In this document: positions 1 through 7,166 of the stretch, piece by piece
Position numbering within the stretch: position 1 is the first letter of the stretch
Layout of the letters: the number at the start of each line of letters is the position of its first letter
Origin: Candidatus Peregrinibacteria bacterium
GTDB taxonomy: Bacteria > Patescibacteriota > Gracilibacteria > Peribacterales > Peribacteraceae
Length of the DNA: 18,171 nucleotides
Assembly: GCA_016215715.1 (NCBI GenBank)
Contig: JACRIG010000114.1
Span: 1 to 18,171 of the forward strand
Reading direction: 5' to 3'
Position numbers and translations under genes: made by a program
The notes under the pieces: generated by a model
Told to the model about the DNA's origin: nothing
Database searches by the model: none
Seen by the model: only the letters and a program-made list of their open reading frames with translations

Positions 1-1370
1 CCCATATACTTTTGTTCTACGGCCTCTTCCTCTTTCCATTTCCATCCGCGCGCCAGCACTTCCTTCTTCGTGAGAGGGAAATATTCCTGAGCGACGGTTT
101 CGTTGTAGCCGAAGAAGGATTTTTCAGCCGGGAAAAATTCGCCGAACTCCTTTGTTTTTCGCATGTGAGCAATAATCTTCGGTACCAGCTTTTCATATTC
201 TTCTTTTGAGTACTGTTTATTGAGAATGCAGTATTGCTGGTGCTTTATACCTGAGCACCCGAAGCAGTGATGGGACGAGAAGCAGTCGTAGCAGTAGAGA
301 AGGTCATTCGTTCCCGACCAGCACTGGATGGTACACATATTGTTTTTGGAACCAATGCCGGTGTTGATGGCTTCGTAGATCCACTCTGCGTCGCGCCCGA
401 CGGTGCTGACATCGCGATTGTTCTTCGACCCCCGCCACACGTGCTCGCCGTTTTTGCAGTCTTCCGCTTCGTGTGCATGGAAGCAATCGATACAGTTTTT
501 GCTATTCTGGACGTAATCACCCGTGCAATTTTCCGCGTTCACAAATTGCGTCGCTCTGTGTGGGTGCTTCAGCAGGAAATCATCGAAAGCACCTTTCATC
601 TGCTCCACTGAGTCGTGTGATCCGCGTCGGAATTCAGCAGCTTTTTCTTCGTACTCTTCCTTTGAGTATTGGACATTGAAAATAACATACTCTTTCTGCC
701 GCAGATTCATGCTGAACAAACAATTCTTACAGCCGATGCAATCGTAGAGGAAAGCGCTGTCATGACAGTTCGTGCAGTTACGCGACCAGAGGAGCGAGTG
801 ACAGTTGTAACAGTTATCAACTTCATAACAGAAGCGCGATTCGTGCGAGTACGAGACGTCGCAACAATCGTTACATTTCTGCAGCCAGTAGCCGTAGAGG
901 CAATCTTCGTTGTTGCTGCTTTCAAAAACCAGATAACAATCTTTGCAGTTTGCGATCAGGTTGCAGTAATCGCAGTTCTCATTCGCTTCTCCAATGACGT
1001 TCATGTGCGGGACGTCTTTGAGGAGACCGCTCAGTTGTTCAAAGAAGGGCTTACTGAAATCCACATCTCTTCCGTAACTAAATGTATCCCACCGGTCCGT
1101 CCACCATTCCTGCTGCCGGAAAATGGTGTTTGGTTTGTCCTGTGAGAAGACGGAGATGATTTGTTTTCCTGTCAGGTCGCATTTACGGTGATAGAGTGTG
1201 CGCTCATTGCGCCACGCGAGTCTTCGCTGCTTGCGGCATATCGGACACAGCGTCGGCGGCGGAACAGATTCTTTTTTGCCGTTGAAAATAGGAGATATGT
1301 CATCAAGAAATTTCAGATCATCTTTTGTGATTTCGAATTTTACCTGACATTGCTTACAATTATTCTGCAT
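1..1370 (-). CDS. Cys-rich double zinc-ribbon repeat protein, paralog A (3' end outside window)
   Basis: Reading the minus strand from the ATG at 1370 gives an uninterrupted frame of 456 codons to the left edge, so the last roughly 100 residues lie outside. The start fits the family: Cys5 and Cys8 open an N-terminal zinc ribbon closed by CPIC, then come 'LYHRKCDLTGKQIIS' and 'EWWTDRWD'. Two Cys-rich halves follow, each ending in a cap (first 'EYVIFNVQYSKEEYEE', second 'QYCILNKQYSKEEYEK'), then the linker 'FGEFFP..KSFFGYNETVAQEY' and 'RGWKWKEE'. It is the most downstream visible member of the array, separated from paralog B by hicBA on the other strand. The frame stays open upstream to a TGA at 1449, but family alignment supports the ATG at 1370; no Shine-Dalgarno is visible. 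Similar CPR proteins are mostly called hypothetical, or as I recall 'caib/baif family', a name I see no support for. Function unknown; zinc binding is inferred from the Cys pairs. Confidence 0.85.
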   Translation of the reverse strand, partial: MQNNCKQCQVKFEITKDDLKFLDDISPIFNGKKESVPPPTLCPICRKQRRLAWRNERTLYHRKCDLTGKQIISVFSQDKPNTIFRQQEWWTDRWDTFSYGRDVDFSKPFFEQLSGLLKDVPHMNVIGEANENCDYCNLIANCKDCYLVFESSNNEDCLYGYWLQKCNDCCDVSYSHESRFCYEVDNCYNCHSLLWSRNCTNCHDSAFLYDCIGCKNCLFSMNLRQKEYVIFNVQYSKEEYEEKAAEFRRGSHDSVEQMKGAFDDFLLKHPHRATQFVNAENCTGDYVQNSKNCIDCFHAHEAEDCKNGEHVWRGSKNNRDVSTVGRDAEWIYEAINTGIGSKNNMCTIQCWSGTNDLLYCYDCFSSHHCFGCSGIKHQQYCILNKQYSKEEYEKLVPKIIAHMRKTKEFGEFFPAEKSFFGYNETVAQEYFPLTKKEVLARGWKWKEEEAVEQKYM

Positions 1371-1409
1371 TGCAATGGGGGAAATACGTTCTTTCACCAG
1401 CCAATAGTG

Positions 1410-1438
1410 TTGAAAAACAGCTATAAGCAGGGTATAGT
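1410..1438 (+). promoter_or_regulatory. Promoter of hicBA, predicted leaderless
   Basis: A -35 box TTGAAA (1410-1415), a 17-base spacer and a -10 box TATAGT (1433-1438) stand 6 bases before the hicB ATG at 1445. Transcription starting about 7 bases after the -10 box would begin on the ATG itself. No Shine-Dalgarno could fit. The site lies in the 74-base divergent gap shared with paralog A. Confidence 0.7.
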
Positions 1439-1444
1439 GAAAGC

Positions 1445-1687
1445 ATGTTCACAAAGTACGTCGAATACATCATGAGGACACGGGCGCGCTTCGAACGATT
1501 GCCCGGCAAGAGATATTTCGGCTCGATTCGAGGTTTCCAGGGAGTGTGGGCAGAAGCATCGACACAAAAACAATGCGCGGCTGAATTACGTGAGGTGCTG
1601 GAAGAGTGGCTGCTTGTAAAAATCCGGAAGCAGCAGTTCGTTCCGACGACACGAAAGTTCGACCTCAACGCGCTGCTCACCGCATGA
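1445..1687 (+). CDS. hicB: HicB-family antitoxin
   Basis: An 80-residue protein of the short HicB type. The core has the family pattern of a beta hairpin with 'GFQGVWAEA' at about residues 30-38, followed by a helix with 'ELREVLEEWLLVKIR'. Known HicB proteins bind and neutralise the HicA mRNA interferase and often repress their own promoter. Here only the partial RNase-H-like antitoxin fold is seen; no separate C-terminal ribbon-helix-helix or helix-turn-helix domain is evident. The stop overlaps the start of hicA as ATGA (1684-1687), typical of translational coupling. The order is antitoxin first. The start is fixed by a strong promoter ending 6 bases upstream. The pair lies on the strand opposite to the Cys-rich array, between its paralogs A and B, so it looks like an insertion into the array. 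Confidence 0.85.
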   Translation: MFTKYVEYIMRTRARFERLPGKRYFGSIRGFQGVWAEASTQKQCAAELREVLEEWLLVKIRKQQFVPTTRKFDLNALLTA

Positions 1688-1911
1688 AGAAATTGGTGCC
1701 CGTTTCGCGGAGGGTGCTGATCCAGCGACTGCATCGTCTGGGTTTTGAGGGTCCTTTTTCCGGCGGCCGGCATCAATTCATGTCCCGCGGAGAGATCGAT
1801 GTGCATGTTCCCAATCCTCATTAGGGAGACATCCCGAAAGAACTCCTGAGCCGTATCCTTCGGCAGGCCGGAGTATCGCGCGAGGAGTGGGCTCATGTCA
1901 GTAGACGGTAG
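1684..1911 (+). pseudogene. hicA: HicA-family mRNA interferase toxin interrupted by an in-frame TAG
   Basis: The ATG overlaps the hicB stop. Residues 1-46 match HicA: 'MKKLVPVSRRVLIQRLHRLG', then 'GGRHQFM' with the expected catalytic histidine (His30), and 'VHVPNPH'. A TAG at 1822-1824 ends the open frame there. The same frame continues past it with the rest of the family domain: 'GDIPKELLSRILRQAG' and 'VSREEW', to a TAG at 1909-1911. In the family the position of the stop is usually an Arg, Lys or Gly between 'NPH' and 'GDI', so one base change explains it. HicA cleaves mRNA through a double-stranded-RNA-binding-like fold, and loss of the last helices would probably inactivate it. The read-through reading overlaps the 3' end of paralog B by 14 bases, tail to tail. 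It could be a real nonsense mutation, a sequencing error or amber read-through. Confidence 0.8.
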
Positions 1912-3565
1912 AAAGATAACATTCTTCACAATAGACGATCTCGGGCCTCTCCGGCGCGTAAGTCGTCTCAATCGCCTTCCTACATTTCGCACAATTGCGT
2001 TTCCATAGATGTCGCGGGTTGCGCATCGCCATCCGTTCCTTATGTCGCTGATCGGGGCAGATGCGGGGAATGGGGGTGTGCAGATTTTTGTAGAAGGCCA
2101 ATTCCTGCGGAATCAGTTTGTACGGCCGTCCGGTTGTCTGACACAGAAGGACTTTTTTGCAGATCGAGTCATCGGCATCATTCGGATCGCGCGGGACCTC
2201 GACAACAGGGCCCAGATACTTGTCGCTGGTGTCCTGTTCGTGCTTCCATTTCCATCCATGCTTGATCGTTTCCTTTTCAGACAAGAGAAAATATTCATGT
2301 GCCACCGTTTCGTTGTAACCGAAGGGGCTGAGACGTGTTGGCAAGAACTCACCCCATTCTTTTGATTCCTGCATTGATGCGATGATCTTCGGGACGAGCG
2401 ATTCATATTCCTCTTTGGTGTACTGCTTATTCAGGATGCAGTACTCGCTATTGCGGATACCGATGCAGCCGAAGAGATTCTTTGATGCAAAGCAGGCGTC
2501 GCAGTAAAACGAGTCCGAGACGCGGTTGCAGAAGCGGGAGAATAGCAGACGCTGGTTCTGATACGCGCCCAGATATTCGTAGCAGAGTTCATTCTCTTCG
2601 GTGAAATTATTGTCGTAACAGTCCCGCAGGTCGACGACCTGTGCGCAGTAGCGGCAATCTTCGCAGCGGTCCGCATAGTAGGCATCGTGGACATTTTTCG
2701 ATTCATAAACGTAGTTGCCGCTGACGTTTTCCGTCTGCCCGCTCTGCATGAAGCGATGGGGGATTTGAAGAGACAATCGACGTAGTGCATCTGAGAGATG
2801 CTCATGCGTCAGGGGATTGGTCAGGTCCAGTTCCTTCTTTCGCTTCTCATATTCTTCTTTGTCGTACTGCTCGTTTAAGATGCAAAAATTCTTCTTGCGC
2901 AGCCCCGCGCAGCCGATGCAGTCGTGACAACCCTGCAGGTCGTAACAGTAGAGAAGATTTTGCGAACTGTGACAGTCGCGGCACCAGAAGCATTCATATA
3001 ATTCGCGGCAGTCGATGCATTCGTAACATCGCTCGCACTTGCGGACAACGAGTGTATCGACGGTATTTCTGGAATAGTACGGCGAACCGTAATAACAATC
3101 TTCGGAATAGACCGAACCAAAGATCAGGTAGCTGTTTTTAACATTGCCCACATAGTTGCAGTAGTCGCTGTTTTCTGAATTCCAGACGGAGAGCGCGAGT
3201 TGCGGAACGACTGCCTGAAGCTCTGCGAGTTGTTCAAAGAATGAGCGGCTCAGATCCACATTTTTTCCGTATGTCCGTGCGTCCCACTTATCACTCCACC
3301 ATTCCTCGAAGGCGTACACAGGATTTTTTGCATCAGCGGCAAAATTCGAGATGATCTGTTTGCCGGTGAGATCGCACTTGCGATGATACAGCGTTCTTTC
3401 ATTGCGGAAAGAAAGTCTGCGTTGCTGTCTGCAATCGGGGCAGAGCAGAGGAGCAGGTATCAGCTGCTTCTTCCCGCCGATGATGGGAGATACTTTGTCG
3501 TAAAATTCCAGATCACTTTGTGTGATCTCGAAGGCATGGCCGCAGTTGTTACACTTCAATTGCAT
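1898..3565 (-). CDS. Cys-rich double zinc-ribbon repeat protein, paralog B
   Basis: A complete 555-residue member with about 36 cysteines. Order: N-terminal zinc ribbon (Cys5, Cys8, Cys42, Cys45) with 'LYHRKCDLTGKQIIS' at 59-73; first Cys-rich half with closely spaced C-x2-C and C-x5-C steps, ending near 225-240 in 'FCILNEQYDKEEYE'; a helical stretch; second Cys-rich half ending near 374-388 in 'YCILNKQYTKEEYE'; linker 'WGEFLPTRLSPFGYNETVAH' from about 402; C-terminal domain from about 475 ending 'CEECYLSTVY'. No signal peptide or membrane segment is seen, so it is probably cytoplasmic. Its ATG lies 6 bases after the stop of paralog C, joined only by a T-run, so the two are surely cotranscribed. 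I do not recognise a catalytic site; structural zinc or a redox/metal scaffold is inference. Ends with TGA. Confidence 0.85.
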   Translation of the reverse strand: MQLKCNNCGHAFEITQSDLEFYDKVSPIIGGKKQLIPAPLLCPDCRQQRRLSFRNERTLYHRKCDLTGKQIISNFAADAKNPVYAFEEWWSDKWDARTYGKNVDLSRSFFEQLAELQAVVPQLALSVWNSENSDYCNYVGNVKNSYLIFGSVYSEDCYYGSPYYSRNTVDTLVVRKCERCYECIDCRELYECFWCRDCHSSQNLLYCYDLQGCHDCIGCAGLRKKNFCILNEQYDKEEYEKRKKELDLTNPLTHEHLSDALRRLSLQIPHRFMQSGQTENVSGNYVYESKNVHDAYYADRCEDCRYCAQVVDLRDCYDNNFTEENELCYEYLGAYQNQRLLFSRFCNRVSDSFYCDACFASKNLFGCIGIRNSEYCILNKQYTKEEYESLVPKIIASMQESKEWGEFLPTRLSPFGYNETVAHEYFLLSEKETIKHGWKWKHEQDTSDKYLGPVVEVPRDPNDADDSICKKVLLCQTTGRPYKLIPQELAFYKNLHTPIPRICPDQRHKERMAMRNPRHLWKRNCAKCRKAIETTYAPERPEIVYCEECYLSTVY

Positions 3566-3571
3566 AAAAAA

Positions 3572-5284
3572 TTAGTACACTTCTTTTAAGTAGCAGTCTT
3601 CACAAAAGATGATTTCCGGTCTTTGAGGATTGTACGTCGTTTCGATGGATTTCTGACACTGAGCACACGTGCGGGCCCAGAGGTGACGGGGGTTACGCCG
3701 ACTGAGGCGTTGTCTGTGACGTTCGTCGGGAGAGATATGTGGGACCGGAATGCCGGTGGTACGGTAGAACTTCAGTTCCTGCGGCGTAATTTTGTACGGC
3801 TTGCCGGTGACGGAGCAGCGCAGGATCTGATCGGTGATATTGTCAGGCGTTTCGGAAATGCATCCGGGTAAGGGAACATCGGGTCCCAGATAATGATCTT
3901 CAGAGTTTGTTCCGTCGTTCCATTTCCATCCACGCTTCAGAACTTCCTCTCTCGACAACGGATAATAATCGAATGCGACGCTTTCGTTATACGCGAAGCG
4001 GCTTGAGGACACCGGCATGTACTCACCCCATGAACCACTCGCCTGCGGGCTCGGATTCATGGCAGCGCCATTATCTTTTTGCATGTGTTCAATGATCTTT
4101 CCAGCCAGAGCTTCATATTCTTCCTTCGTATACTGCACATTGAAGATGCAGTACTGCTTTCTCCTCAGTCCCACGCATCCGAAACAATCATTGCAATGAT
4201 GACACTCAGTGCAGTACAGAAGATTTGCTCCGTACCATGCGAGGAAGGTGAATAACCCTCTCTGTACGCCGACGGTGGACCCAACATCGTAACACCATTC
4301 CACGCCGTCGGGAGCGGTGAATGTCGCATCATGACTGTGAATTCCTTTTGGCGTGAATGAAACAAAATTTGAATCTTCGCAGTCCGAAATGTCGAAGCAC
4401 CAGCTGCAATTTTTGCTGTTAAAAATCATGTCGCCGGTGCAATTCTCACTCGCAAAAATTTGTCCTGCCCGATGGGGAAGTTTCGCTTTCACTTCATTCA
4501 GACGACTCTGAAGCAATGCAATGTTTTCGCGCGAAAGTTCCCCGAGTTCTGCTTTGCGCCGTTCATACTCTTCCTTCCCGAGTCGTTCATTGCCGATGCA
4601 GCATTCCGCATTTTTGAGGCCGAAGCATGCGATGCAGTTCTTGCAGCTCTGGCAATCCTCAATCATCAGACAGTCCGAGCAATTGCGGCAGTACGTGAAG
4701 TACGCACAATGGTAGCATTGCTGCGACGCCACTCCTTCATAGCACCATTCGCACGAGACGAGGGAAGCGCCGTCGACAACGTCTTTGCAGGAGATAATGA
4801 AGCGGCCATACATGCAGTTTTCGCTGTTGGTGAGTCCGCCGATCAGATAACAATCCTTCGCATTGAGTGAATGATTAGTGTAGTGACTGTTCTGTGCGTT
4901 TGTCGTGTACAGCGACTGATGCGGCACGGCAATGCTGAGCGCATCGAATTGCTCCTGAAAACTTTTTGAGAAATCGAACGGTCGGCCGTATGTCATCGGG
5001 TCCCACCGGTCCGACCACCACTCATCCTGCTCGTACACAAGATACGGTTTATCCGGAGAATACATGGAGATGATCTGCTTGCCCGTGAGATCTGATTTCC
5101 GGTGATGCAATGTACGATCATTTCTCCACGCCATGCGTCTCTGCAATCTGCAATCAGGACAAAGTGATGGCGGAGAAATAAGATATTTTTTTCCATTGAG
5201 AACTGGAGAAACTTGGTCGTAAAATTCGAGATCAGTCTGTGTGATCTGAAAGGTTTGGCCACATTGTTTACAGGAAGGTGTCAT
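3572..5284 (-). CDS. Cys-rich double zinc-ribbon repeat protein, paralog C
   Basis: A 570-residue member. I start it at the ATG at 5284 ('MTPSCKQCGQTFQIT'), which aligns with the starts of all other copies. The frame stays open to 5362, but that extra stretch merely reads through the spacer repeat and the relic of another gene end. Domain order is as in the other copies: Cys5/Cys8 and CPDC zinc ribbon, 'LHHRKSDLTGKQIIS', Cys-rich half 1 with cap 'CCIGNERLGKEEYERRK' (the least canonical first cap), Cys-rich half 2 with cap 'QYCIFNVQYTKEEYEAL', and the C-terminal domain ending 'CEDCYLKEVY'. The linker after the second cap is longer than elsewhere, with an insert containing 'MNPSPQASGS' before 'WGEYMP'. 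The last roughly 35 bases are nearly identical to the 3' end of paralog E, pointing to recent duplication or gene conversion. Confidence 0.85.
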   Translation of the reverse strand: MTPSCKQCGQTFQITQTDLEFYDQVSPVLNGKKYLISPPSLCPDCRLQRRMAWRNDRTLHHRKSDLTGKQIISMYSPDKPYLVYEQDEWWSDRWDPMTYGRPFDFSKSFQEQFDALSIAVPHQSLYTTNAQNSHYTNHSLNAKDCYLIGGLTNSENCMYGRFIISCKDVVDGASLVSCEWCYEGVASQQCYHCAYFTYCRNCSDCLMIEDCQSCKNCIACFGLKNAECCIGNERLGKEEYERRKAELGELSRENIALLQSRLNEVKAKLPHRAGQIFASENCTGDMIFNSKNCSWCFDISDCEDSNFVSFTPKGIHSHDATFTAPDGVEWCYDVGSTVGVQRGLFTFLAWYGANLLYCTECHHCNDCFGCVGLRRKQYCIFNVQYTKEEYEALAGKIIEHMQKDNGAAMNPSPQASGSWGEYMPVSSSRFAYNESVAFDYYPLSREEVLKRGWKWNDGTNSEDHYLGPDVPLPGCISETPDNITDQILRCSVTGKPYKITPQELKFYRTTGIPVPHISPDERHRQRLSRRNPRHLWARTCAQCQKSIETTYNPQRPEIIFCEDCYLKEVY

Positions 5285-5290
5285 ATGGGG

Positions 5291-5339
5291 AGAGAAGGTG
5301 TCATACTGAGAGGCGACGAAGCATAAAAAATTAGTACAC
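5291..5339. repeat. Array spacer repeat, copy 1 (C/D junction)
   Basis: This stretch matches 7114-7166 closely apart from a 4-base indel and a few substitutions. Both begin just upstream of a paralog start, contain GTGTCAT(A/G)CTGAG and GGCGACGAAGCAT, and end in AAAAAATTAGTACAC, which includes the stop codon and last codons of the paralog upstream in transcription. The CTGAG...GCGACGAAGC part resembles the dispersed 'tcctgagcgaag' type of intergenic repeat seen in carB at 12561-12582. Confidence 0.75.
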
Positions 5340-5360
5340 CTTTTTCTTGTAACACTCTTC
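5331..5360 (-). pseudogene. Relic of the 3' end of a lost paralog
   Basis: On the minus strand this stretch reads EECYKKKVY followed by TAA, against CEDCYLKEVY-TAA at the ends of paralogs C and E. It is followed by the same spacer repeat that follows paralog E. Upstream of it (5361-5430) no further family sequence is recognisable, only short CTTCG/CGAAG-rich sequence before the stop of paralog D. The simplest reading is that a gene once stood between C and D and was removed by recombination, leaving about 30 bases. Confidence 0.55.
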
Positions 5361-5430
5361 ATCCCCCTTCGCTCTGAGGAGCTTCGTCGGGACTTCGCTT
5401 CCGTGGATGAAAAGAAGGGTAGTCATGAAA

Positions 5431-7107
5431 TTAATACACAGCAGAAAGATAACAACGCTCGCAAAACACGATCTCAGGTCGTTCAGGAGCATAGGTGGTT
5501 TTGATGCTCTTAGAGCACTGCGCGCAGGTACGATCCCATAGTTTGCGGGGATTTCTTTGCACCAGTCGATCTTTGTGACGCTGGTCGGGACAACGTCGCG
5601 GAATCGGCAGGCCCATTGTCTTATAGAATTTCAGTTCCTGCGGAATAATTTTATAAAGCTTCCCACTCACGTCGCATTTGAGAATATTCGCCGACAGAGA
5701 ATCGGGAACGTCATGAATGTCATCGGGAATATCTGTAACAGGCCCGAGATATTTTTCCGTCGCTGCTTCCTCCTCTTTCCACTTCCAGCCGCGCGCGAGG
5801 ACTTCTTCTCTGCTTAGCGGCATGTATTCCTGCGCGACTGTTTCATTGTATGCGAAGGGTGAAAGCGTGACGGGGAAGAATTCCCCCCAGCTTCCGTCTC
5901 GCGTCATTCCTTCGATAATCTTCGGGACCAGTTCTTCGTACTCCTCCTTCGTGTACTGCTTATTCAGAATGCAGTACTGCTTATGGTTGAGGCCGATACA
6001 GCCGAAAAGGTGCGATGAGTTATTCGTTAAATCACAGTAGTAGACCTGTGAGGAGTAGTGCGTCGCCTGATTGAAGGCTGAAAATTTCAGCTGTAGCGTG
6101 CTGCAGAGCTCGTACACACACTCCGGCTTGTAGAGGGAATAGTTGAGATCCTGACAGTCCGTCGCGTCCAGAACGTCGTACAGGTATTTGCAGTCACGGC
6201 AGCCTGTTGCGTTGAAACAATGAGAACAATTTTTGGAGTCCTTCATATTGTCCCCGACGCAATCTTCACAATTTAGATTGTACATATCCCGATAGATACC
6301 GTTTTTGATCCGCATGTCCTTCCAGAGATCAAAAACATTTTTCAGGGAGTTATACGAAGAAAGATTCAGCTCTTTCAGTTTCGCTTCGTACTCTTCTTTC
6401 GTGTGTGGCTCATTGAGAATGTAGTACTGTTTATTTCGTAAATTGGTGGAAAGCAGACAATCCCGGCAACCGATGCAGTCAAAGCAGAGTGACGACGACG
6501 AGCAGTTGTCCATGTGCATCGAGAAACGAACGTCGTAACAGTTGTGACAGTGGATGGACTCGTAACACAGCGTCGAGTGATACACGAACGTGCAGTCGAC
6601 ACAGTTTTTACTGTATTTGGTGAAGAGATCAAAATAGCAATCTTCGTTCGCTTCACCCGCGATATCGAGGTAACAATTTTTGTCATCGCCGCAGTAATTG
6701 CAGTAATCACTGTTTTCGCAGTTCACGCCGTCCATCGCAAGCCGCGGAACATCCAGACGAAGTTCAGCCCATTGTTCAAGGAACGGACGATCGGGATTCA
6801 CATCTCTTCCAAAAGAAAGTGGGTCCCACTTATCGCTGTGCCATTCATTCTGGTGAAAAATTTTGAAAGGGGAATCTTCCGGATAGATCGCGATCACCGG
6901 CTTGCCGGAAAGATCGCTCTTGCGGTGGTAGAACACGCGGTCATTCCGTCGTGCCATGCGTCGCTGCACGCGGCAATCGGGGCAAAGTGTGGGGGGAGGA
7001 ATCGTATACGTTTTCCCGGCCAGTACCGGAGACGCTTTTTCGTAGAATGCGAGATCGGCTTTGGTGATCTCAAATGTCCGGCCGCAGCTTTTACAGGATG
7101 ATGTCAT
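5431..7107 (-). CDS. Cys-rich double zinc-ribbon repeat protein, paralog D
   Basis: A complete 558-residue member starting 'MTSSCKSCGRTFEIT' (Cys5, Cys8), with CPDC, 'VFYHRKSDLSGKPVIA', and 'EWHSDKWDPLSFGRDVN'. Cys-rich half 1 includes 'CYESIHCHNCYDVRF' and ends in the cap 'QYYILNEPHTKEEYEAKL'. Cys-rich half 2 contains 'NCSHCFNATGCRDCKYLYD' and ends in 'QYCILNKQYTKEEYEELV'. The linker is 'WGEFFPVTLSPFAYNETVAQ', and the C-terminal domain ends 'CERCYLSAVY'. It starts 50 bases after the stop of paralog E, across the spacer repeat, and is probably in the same transcript. No Shine-Dalgarno and no promoter of the leaderless type was found before it. No secretion signal is seen. Function unknown. 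Confidence 0.85.
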   Translation of the reverse strand: MTSSCKSCGRTFEITKADLAFYEKASPVLAGKTYTIPPPTLCPDCRVQRRMARRNDRVFYHRKSDLSGKPVIAIYPEDSPFKIFHQNEWHSDKWDPLSFGRDVNPDRPFLEQWAELRLDVPRLAMDGVNCENSDYCNYCGDDKNCYLDIAGEANEDCYFDLFTKYSKNCVDCTFVYHSTLCYESIHCHNCYDVRFSMHMDNCSSSSLCFDCIGCRDCLLSTNLRNKQYYILNEPHTKEEYEAKLKELNLSSYNSLKNVFDLWKDMRIKNGIYRDMYNLNCEDCVGDNMKDSKNCSHCFNATGCRDCKYLYDVLDATDCQDLNYSLYKPECVYELCSTLQLKFSAFNQATHYSSQVYYCDLTNNSSHLFGCIGLNHKQYCILNKQYTKEEYEELVPKIIEGMTRDGSWGEFFPVTLSPFAYNETVAQEYMPLSREEVLARGWKWKEEEAATEKYLGPVTDIPDDIHDVPDSLSANILKCDVSGKLYKIIPQELKFYKTMGLPIPRRCPDQRHKDRLVQRNPRKLWDRTCAQCSKSIKTTYAPERPEIVFCERCYLSAVY

Positions 7108-7113
7108 AGTGAG

Positions 7114-7166
7114 AGAGAAGGTGTCATGCTGAGCGGCGACGAAGCATGTATAAAAAATTAGTACAC
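7114..7166. repeat. Array spacer repeat, copy 2 (D/E junction)
   Basis: Second copy of the spacer described at 5291-5339, here in its presumed original setting: it joins the intact 3' end of paralog E (stop at 7158-7160) to the start of paralog D. It has four extra bases (GTAT or equivalent) before the A-run. It fills nearly the whole 50-base gap between the two genes. Confidence 0.75.

Noticed and set aside
669..1145. Plus-strand frame of 158 codons, and similar Val/Ile/Thr-rich frames opposite the other paralogs
   Set aside because: They are mirror images of the Cys-codon-rich minus-strand genes (TGC and TGT read as GCA and ACA), which explains their odd composition.
1360..1992. A 210-codon minus-strand frame across hicBA
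   Set aside because: It is antisense to the recognisable HicB and HicA sequences and overlaps the ends of paralogs A and B in the wrong frame.
5285..5362. N-terminal extension of paralog C
   Set aside because: It reads through the spacer repeat and the relic gene end; other paralogs start at the position equal to 5284.
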